Shown one piece after another: positions 1-9,500 of a DNA stretch of 55,660 nt. The stretch is from Phoronis australis (Eukaryota; Phoronida; Phoronidae), in assembly GCA_002633005.1 (NCBI GenBank), contig NMRA01000062.1, positions 1,161,991 to 1,217,650 of the forward strand, read 5' to 3'. Position 1 is the first letter of the stretch; each line of letters opens with the position of its first letter. Below the pieces are notes generated by a model. That model was not told where the DNA came from. It searched no databases and saw only the letters and a list, made by a program, of their open reading frames with translations. Position numbers and translations under genes: made by a program.

Positions 1-417
1 TGTATTTTGAAGTGAATATCTTTTTATGGGGATACACTATCGCCCCTGTATGCCTGCGCCATTCAGGCCTAGAGCGGGTTAAGTTCCAATTTCAGTCCGT
101 TCACAGCTTCGCACAACATAACAAGGTCACATTTTCTTCGTCTATTCACAGTTATTCCACGACCCGTCTACCATATCTTAAGTTGTTTTAACGTTTTAAG
201 CGTAAAATTCACCAAAAGAACTCCAGTAAGTTTTAGCGTGTGTAGCAAAGACTCGGGGCAAAACAAGAGCAATATGGCGGGTTTTGCCCCCTTTCCGGTG
301 ACGTCACAGTGACTAGCGAGAAACTCGCAAGGGAGCTATTCAACTTGTTTGTTTGCCGATATAACAATATGTCGGCGGTCTTCACTGGGTTTTATTGAAC
401 AAATAACCTATTTCCAG
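1..417. other. 5' flank or intron of the EGF/SEA gene
   Basis: No exon is recognised here. Because the first recognised exon (418) begins in phase 1, this stretch is most likely intron and the start codon and signal peptide lie outside the window. It contains a perfect 10-bp stem (255-264 with 281-290) and a TGACGTCA octamer at 299-306. Neither can be assigned a function. Confidence 0.5.
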
Positions 418-543
418 GCACAACGCTTTGCATGGCGAACAACCTGACCTGTTCCCACTTCTGCAAATTCAATGCAACTTCTGAATATAACTCGTGCGGC
501 TGTCCCCTGGGTTACAATTTGACGGATCCCGAGAACTGCACGG
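418..543 (+). CDS. exon: EGF-like domain (first visible exon)
   Basis: The acceptor tttccag ends at 417 and the donor gtaagta starts at 544. The exon is phase 1-1 and 126 nt. It reads LCMANNLTCSHFCKF... with six cysteines ending in DPENCT, a complement/LDL-receptor type EGF module without the DxDE calcium motif. It has NLT and NAT sequons. Confidence 0.8.
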
Positions 544-3500
544 GTAAGTATTGCTTGCCCTTATGGTCCTACAAAAGTTAGATAAAGTAATCAATTGACC
601 TATCTCAAGGTCCGCCCCTTGCAAAAAATCGACGAACAAGCAATAAGCGCCTTGGAAAAGACGATGTGCCCAGCCTGCTGCGTCCTGTTTAGTCAGTTAA
701 CCCGTCACTCAAAATCCTGGCGACAGGCTAATTATAAGGAAATTAACTACTTGTATTTTAACCGCATGTTTTTTTCACTTGCGCTTATTACTCATTCAAA
801 ACTGCATCTAGCTCTGTTCAACTGACTAAAAAACGAAGATTGATATGGGCTTTTTACTCTCATAAAATAGGTTTTCTGACCCCGATACGAATCTCTGTTT
901 CCGATACCAACAAGAACACGGAAACCATTAGGGTCTCAAGAAAGCTCTTCCTAAATTATTGGAGCTTTGCCAATACTGAAATTGCGAATTCAAAATGGCG
1001 CATAGACACGTGACGTGTGCTTTGATTTTGTAGCGGAAATGAAATCCTATCAAGGTGAGAAATATTATGAGACCAATTTATTGCGTGTGTAAAGTCTAAT
1101 TTGATGTTCGCGTTTTAGTCACCTAAACAGGGAGACATGCAGCTACTTTCGAAAATTTTTAGGATGTTTGCACTTCTTTTTCCTAGATATCGACGAGTGT
1201 ACTAACGCGGCTAATTTCTGTCAACAACCTCGCCATTGTGAGAATACAAACGGGGGATATAAGTGCGGCTGTGATGACGGATACTCTCTGGACACTGATG
1301 AGCGATCATGTAAACGTAAGTATATTTTTCAACGCGGTAATTCCTAGCTGCTGTCATAGCTCTACCCAATTCTCCCTTTCACCTTTTTTAAAAACAGTGA
1401 ACAGATTTCTTGAACAAAAAAGCTGTTTGTCAGTGCTACTGATACATTACTGGCATAGGTGTATCCAAAAAAATTTAATCATACCCGAGAGGATAACCGA
1501 ATAGATTACAGTCTGTGCATTCGGATTTATTGTTTGGAGCGCGACCCTCGTCGTTGGCACATAAACGTATTCATTGAAGCACTGTGATGCTTATTGGGAC
1601 CAACGAGCCCAGTGAAGCTGTGTTGCAACCACGACTCGTTATTTTATCATCAACAATAAGCATTGTGTTTAGTTTCTGCCGCAACAACAATGCAGAGAAG
1701 CTAACCAAAAGTAATGTCTGTGACCAGAAGAACATCGTTAGCAACTTGAAGTCTTGCATATTGCGAAAATGCATATCGAACGGGTGGAAACACGTACATG
1801 TCGCGACTTTAAATTCCAGGTGGTAATAATCTGCCGCTAATTTCCGTAAATACATGTAGGCTCACACAAAATAGGCCCATGGTCGTATTTTAGGAAAAAC
1901 TGTTAAAGTACGCCCATGGGCGTATTTTCGGTACATATTTAAATATTTTGAAAATCTGCATGAGCTGTTCTGAAATACTTGTGTAATATGCTTTGGTGTC
2001 AACTTCTGTTTATTTTGGCAATTTCACTGAAACGGTTATCATTTAAGGAGATATTGGATTACTTTGTAAGTAATTAATTGTGTAAGCACACTATGAATGA
2101 AAGTTTAACGACAGTTTCTGAAAACGCGCCCGGGCGTATATTTGGTTTCAATTTACGTTTTTGTTTTTGGAAGGTCATTTTCCGAACATCCGCCCATGAG
2201 CCTATTTTCGTGAATTCCCGGTAACTCCAGATTCGGATCAGAAGTCCCAGTACTCCCGGCCCGTTCACCTAAAATCCTCAAACATTCTCTCTCTGTACTT
2301 GTATCTGATGACCAAAATCCAGTCTTGTGGACCACATTCCATGTCCGGCTTAGGTCGTGGTTGGAGTTTGGTCACCGGATATGAGTCATATTTGTGCTAG
2401 TATGGAACTGGGGGGCGCGGCTCTGAGTATTTGTACTGCTGATTTGGCGTCTTCTGATATGGGACCAAAGTTCAGCGTAGTCGTGGGCAGAAGTTAGAAA
2501 TGCAGTCGTGTAATTTCCCAACCATTTGTCATCTCAACTGTGGATGTATATGATTCGTTACATTGAAATGCAGCCCATTAGACCTATCTCTAATCCCCGG
2601 CTAAACCAGACTCACAAACCACAAAGACGGGATTTATCATCGTATCAAGTGCGCATTGTACGTAAATTTCTTCAGCTTGCGATGTCCTCCATTGGGGCCC
2701 GAACTGCAATAACACCTGTGACTGCGGGACGAGGGCTCTCACCTGTAACGCTACGATTGGTTGTACTGACTGCCGAAAAGGTTGGACAGGAATGGGTTGC
2801 ATTGACGACGTAGATGAGTGCCAAAATTTGACCAGCGTATGTACTCAGGCAGAGTACTGTGTGAACACAAATGGTTCATATTCTTGCTTGTGTAAGGTGG
2901 GCTTCGCCAGAAAGAACGGCACATGTGTTGGTAAGTTTAACCCGTCAAAGCTGCCTTCAATTGACCATTCTTAAAATTTAGGCATGGCTGACATTGTTGC
3001 AATGCCAAAACGAGCCTCGAACAGCGTAACTGTGATCTCGCTTGACCCGTCTATCCGCTTGAGTTGAGTTCGTGCCCCTAACTAGAAACAATTCAATTAT
3101 ATTTTTGTGCGTTCGTTCAGAGAAAGGGTATCACATATATGTTATCAATAATGAATGTTTCATTAAACAACTCGTACCTGGCGTAAAAGCGATGGAATTT
3201 TTCTCCTCCATTCTGCAAATTTCTGGAACGATCGCATGTATTTAAATTTTGAGCCGGCTGACTCTTCAGCAATGACCTCGTTTCAAAAATTGCGTAAGCT
3301 ATGTAAATCAGCTATGTGGATTTTTTAGCCATTTCACCTTGGCAAAGCTGTCACCAGCTCGTGGTTTACGTTGCTTTGTTAATAATGGATATTTTCGATG
3401 AAGAGCCTGGGCGTCAATTTCTCATCAAGTTCCTTTTTGTTCCCAAATAGCACCCTGAGCGCTGTTTAACAAACAACAATTTTGACAAGTAATTTTTGTT

Positions 3501-6500
3501 CCGGAAAAGGGACCGTGAGCGTCATTTATTATTCCGTTTTGTGGTGATGGGTGTTTTATTTTGTCGACCATAAAACATACAGGAATTATTTGTTTGGTTT
3601 CGCTGAAATTAAATAGCATTAATTTCTTCGGAAATGGTGCCAATGAAAATAACTGAGAAGTACTTGACTTGTTGGCTTCACGAGTTTGCATAATGTTTTT
3701 GTTGCCCTGAATGTGAGCAGAACTTTTTCGCTTGGCAGACATTGACGAGTGTGCAACTGGAGACAACACGTGTGACCAGAACGCAGAGTGCACTAACACG
3801 CTTGGTAGTTTCAACTGCATGTGCAATCAAGGATATCAAGGGAATGGAACTGTCTGTTGGGATATAGACGAGTGTAAATCCGTTTCGTGTCACGAGAATG
3901 CCACGTGCATGAACACAATGGGAAGTTACAAGTGTCAATGCAACATTGGCTTATCCGGTGACGGTGTACGTGACTGCTTTCAGATAAATGTAAGTGAACT
4001 TTTCGTCATATTCAAGACAATAATGTAATCTTCCGTTGCCATTGGTCTTCTTTAACTTAGTTCAAAACACACGTGTTTACATTTGATGTAGGGAACGGCG
4101 CTAAGCAAGTTGCGTCCTCGCAATCTTGTGAACTTAAAAATGGCTTCGAATTTTAAAACATGGGCACGTTCGACGTTACCGGTGCGTTAGAAAATGACCA
4201 AAGAATAAATCGGACGATGAGAAAACGTTTCAACAATCGGCATGGTCACGCATATCCGAAACTCTTTTGGTATTTTCGTAACCTCCAATTATCACTCGAA
4301 GGTGTTTCACATCTCCGCTGTTTTGATTGAATGCGTAGATACGAAACACCTCCCAGCTATAATTTGAGGTTAAGAAAATGGCAACGCGCACCAGATGGGT
4401 CGAACCCCATCGGTTTTGCCGAAGAATTTGAAGGCGTGCTCGGATGTGTGCTGGTGGTGGTACATCTACTCGTAGTTCAAAAAATGGAGCAATTGTAAAC
4501 CAATGACATTACATTAAATTGGAAAAAAGTACAACATTTTAAATTTTGGTTGTCACCACAAATTTCGATAAGAATTGCAGGTAAAGTATTCGTTATTTGA
4601 CTTCGTGCGGTGACTCAAGATCTTTACAAGATTGCAAAACAAAACCTGAGTTTTCACTTGCGAGCTGCAGGTCACCAATTCAAGCCCATGTAAATTCCTA
4701 TCCATTTGTAAGCTTGATATAACAAAGGCTTGAGATCTTACATGTAAATTACACGACCACGAAAATTTCTTGTTGTCTACGACAACGCCTTTGGAGATTT
4801 GAGCTCAAATACGTTCAATGAAATCACAGCAACTGATCTTACATATACTGAGGAAACCAAATGACTAAGCCCGATGATTCCATGGTTTCCTATCATACCA
4901 AGTGGCAATAACTCCGCAGATGTGTTGAGTTTAGTAGAACGTAAGTGCGACTGATCAAAAACAAGTGGTACCTAGAATGTAGACAACTCTGCGACCGGGA
5001 ACGTTCTCACACTACTTGTTTTTGTGCAAATTAGACTTTCGAGTCTACTTGCTGATACACATACCAACAGTGAGCAACCCAAGTTTAAAATATATTTCCA
5101 GGAATGTGCATTCAAACTTGACAACTGCAGTTCTGGTGCCATTTGCACAGATTTACCCTTACTCTTTTCGTGCGATTGCAAACATGGTTATGTCGGAAAC
5201 GGAACTACGTGCAATGACGTCAATGAATGCACAAATGAGAGTCACGGTTGTCACGTGAATAGCACGTGTGAGAATACCGATGGGAGCTTTTTGTGCACAT
5301 GTAATGGCGGCTTCAAAGGAGACGGTGTCAACTGTACTGATATTGACGAATGTGATACTGGTTCCAACGATTGTCACACAAACGCAACCTGCACGAATAA
5401 AGCTGGTGGGTATTCGTGTATGTGCAACCCAGGTTTCAGTGGAAACGGTTCAACCTGTACTGACGTCGACGAATGTGACATTGGCACCAGCAATTGTCAT
5501 GCAAATGCTACTTGTAAAAATGTCGATGGTGGGTATTTGTGTATGTGCACCAAGGGTTTCAGTGGAGATGGTTTCAACTGTACTGATGTCAATGAATGCG
5601 CTAATGACAATGACAAATGTCATGCGAACGCCACTTGCACAAACACCAGCGGTGGATTTTTGTGTGAATGCAACAAAGGCTTCAGCGGAGATGGTGTAAA
5701 TTGTACTGATGTCGACGAATGCGCTAATGGCAATGACAATTGTCATGCGAACGCCACTTGCACAAACACCAACGGTGGGTTCTCTTGTACGTGCAGCGAA
5801 GGTTTTAGCGGAGATGGTGTAAATTGTACCGATGTTGACGAATGCGCTAATGGCACTGACAAATGTCATGTAAACGCCACTTGCACTAACACCAAGAGTG
5901 GATTTTCGTGTGAATGCAACAAAGGTTTCAGTGGAGATGGTGTAAATTGCACTGATGATGACGAATGCGTTAACGGCATTCACAACTGTCACGCAAACGC
6001 CACTTGCACAAATACACATGGTGGATATTCGTGTAGTTGCAGAGGAGGTTTCAGTGGAGATGGTCTAACCTGTACCGACATTGACGAATGTGCTGATGGC
6101 ATTGACAACTGCCATGCAAACGCTACTTGCACAAATACCGATGGTGGATATTCGTGTAGTTGCAGAGGAGGTTTCAGTGGAGATGGTCTAACCTGTACCG
6201 ACATTGACGAATGTGCTGATGGCATTGACAACTGCCATAAGAATGCTACCTGCACGAATACTGATGGTGGTTTCTTGTGTACGTGTATGGTTAGTTACCA
6301 GGGAAATGGTGTCAACTGCACGTTTGAAGAACCGCCTGTTACCCAACAGCCTGTTACTTCTGGAAAGCCTTTGATAACACAACAGACATCATCAACACAG
6401 CAGCCTTCAATGCAACACGTTTTAACCACAACCGAGACTTCGCGTAAGTTTTCCTTTGATATTTCATTGGCCAATGTAGACCACTGACTGTATCATATCG

Positions 6501-9500
6501 TTAGCACGCTATGCTAGTGTACTGTATGTCTCTGTTAGCGAGAGTCAGGAAGTGATAATGGTACTCAATGGTACTCGGCGCGACTAAGTGATTGGCAGCG
6601 GACACGGCATTATGCTTTATCTGGTACATTAATATCCCTTGTTGTCATTGGAGAGTAATCGTATGGTGTATATGTTACGTTCATGATGCATAGAATATTG
6701 ATGAATTTAATTTCGTTTTAAGAACTAAGGCTTCCCGTCACTTATTACCATATTGTTAGCGCAATCCGTTTCTCTATTATAGCTATAACAGCTTTTGTGG
6801 ACGTTTCCGTTGAACTAGAACTCCCATTCATTGACGTATACGAAAACTTAACGCACCAAACAACAACAGCGTTCGTTACGGTTATCAAAGCAGAGGTAAG
6901 ATGGTGATGGATTGACATATTCCGACTTTCGAACCGCTGCATGGTGTTTGCATTGTTTGATATCTAACGTGGTTTGTCTTTCTCATAACTTAAGCAAACA
7001 CAATTGGATTTTTTTCCAACAACCGTTTGTAAAAACTGTCGAGTTTATCTAATGCGTATTCATGTTGGATTCCAGTTGACAAAGTTGTTGGAAAATGCCG
7101 TAAATGATCTCAAAGATGTGATAATCACGAAACTCAGGTAAGCCATTATTTATGTGAAACGCAACTTTTGCATTGCCACTCCATGAGAATGGGATCGATA
7201 TTCTGTCTGTCGTGGGTTCTCCGCCGTTACTTCGTGGTGACCAATGATTATTTTTCAAGGGAATTGGTGAAACTTAAAGCAGCGGCTCCAGTAAATGTTC
7301 AAGTAGATTTGATTGACGTAACCCACGTTTCCGTTCCCAACACCACGGTTCTTGTATGCTAAGATGATATGACAAAGGTTAATGTTCACGGAGGACCACG
7401 TTCTTGTATATATTACTGTATGCGACGTGTCGTTGCCATTCAAATACAGTTGTAATTGCGTATCCATTTTCTGGGCCGCTTGTCAGCATGTGCCACTTTC
7501 TGCTCTTTATTTCTGCACTAATGGTCACCATTCTCTTAAAGGTGTATTTTTGTGCTCTTAACAATGCTAATGTATAGCAGGAAGTATACGACATTGTTAT
7601 TGGAACATCCTCTACGCTAAACTAAGTGCAGTTGTATTCATTGACAACTTGTAAATGTGAAAATGAAAAATTCTGAAAATAAGTGACCTTTCCACTAATA
7701 ACACACCTTGGGGGCTCACATCATGCAGTGTTATTCCCCAAAGCTACGTCACGATACTTACTGAACACCGTTGATAGTACTGATTTACAACGGAGTATTT
7801 TTGACACAAAACTCGTTCTTAAATCATTTCTCAATTTTCAACGTACTTCAAATTCACATTCACTCTATATCCTGTGTTGCTGACTAATTTGACCAAGAAA
7901 TCACAGAGGTAAGGAATTATCGTGCAAGTTCAAATTTAAATACAAACTGCATTTGATCATTTCAGGAGAGGTAGCGTCATTGTGGATTATCGAGTAATCC
8001 TGGACACGGTGTTACCCTCTGGCGGACACCAAGGGCTACTAAGAAATATAACCCGGGCTGTAGCGGAGAAGGGAAACCTTTCCATTGGGTCGCAGAAAGT
8101 ACCAGCGCAGCCTGTTGGAACTGATAGTAAGTGCATATTGCTGTGCATGTATTGTCGCCCTGGCGAAAATACATGTCGTTGACAATGTCATAAATATTCG
8201 AACCAGTCACGTACTGCTGCTGACCGCTAGGGGGCAACCATGTGTATCGCGTGCAACACTATATGGAATCACAATAAGCCTACCTAAACTAGGTTACAAA
8301 AGTTGCAACGAGAGGACGTAGCGTCAAAATTCTGGCGACTTGGATGGTAGACATCTAAAGCAGTGTAAAGATTACTGGCACCACAAAGTGTGTAAAAATG
8401 TGGCGAATTACCTTAAATATGCCGCCTCTCAGCCGTTAACAACACTCGCATTAGTTATGTTATTCTCCATGCGAGTCATTATAAAGGAGGTTAAAAACTC
8501 TGGCGGTGTGCCTCAAGAATGTGGAAGACTTCTTAAAATTTGGTTGGCTTTGTTTCAGTAACTTGCGAAAACCTCGTGAGCTACTGCAGAAATGGTGGAA
8601 CTTGTGTTGATGGTGACGGCAGCGTTAACTGCAGGTAAGTTGTTCTAAATTCATTTATGTGGAAGATCGCATGTATACAATACCACGATCTTAGTATACT
8701 TCGAACTAACTTGACTTTGCCTTTGATTAGAATTTTGGTCCGGGTAACATAATGATAGACCAGAGAATTGTGCGGCTGAGATACTGTCAAACTCACGAGT
8801 GACTAGCTTTGCTGCCAGCATCTTTAATAATATTGAGTTTGGCTTTGTATCTGAAACAATAATTTAAAATCTTCCCGCCGCTCAGTTCAAAGATGTACTA
8901 TAATTTACAGCTGTTCCGCTGGGTGGCGGGGTGCAACATGCCACCTTGTCGTTGTCGGACCGACACAAGAAGAGATAGCCATCATTATCGGCACCACCAT
9001 AGCCGGCGTTGTTCTCATCGCCATCGTTGTCATTGTCTGCATCTGTGTATGGTACCGACGACGACGAGAGAAGAGAACAAGAAACAGGCAAGATGTCTCC
9101 GTACTTGAATTATTTGCATAAATACAAGGAATTCAAGTTCAAACTAAATGATCTTGTGTATCGTATTTCGCGTCTGTTGGGGGTGTACTGGCCAGTACTG
9201 AGTTTTGGAAAGTAAACTTTTACCCAAGTGTTCATACACAGGTAGTTCAAATACAGACGCAGTTTGGTAACGGATAAATCGAGTTTCACAAATACAGGCG
9301 AAGCTTACAAACGAGCACATGAACTAACATGCACGTATACCGTACTCGCTTTATGTCAGTATATAATTTTAAAGGTGTATAGCCCCTCTTCATATTATGA
9401 TTCGACTTAGGTTCTCTATGTCAAAGCATCCACCAGGTGCTTTGCCCACCTAATTAGTATGTTGCTTTTGTAGCTGTTTTTATCTGGTCGAGTTCGTTAA

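Noticed and set aside
4380-4430. tRNA-like B box (GGGTCGAACCCC) near 4397
   Set aside because: No matching A box, acceptor stem or cloverleaf could be drawn around it, so neither a tRNA nor a tRNA-derived SINE is supported.
5024-5101. Extension of the ten-EGF exon to an upstream ATG at 5024
   Set aside because: A good acceptor at 5100-5101 and the exact phase-0 match with the exon ending at 3989 place the exon start at 5102. The upstream part has no EGF-like residues.
5450-6019. 189-codon open frame on the minus strand
   Set aside because: It is antisense to the EGF repeats. Its length comes from the 123-bp coding repeat, and it shows the same 41-residue period without any domain.
9101-9106. 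GT donor at 9101 instead of the GC donor at 9088
   Set aside because: It would read the next exon in a frame that stops after about 25 codons, whereas the GC donor keeps a long open tail.
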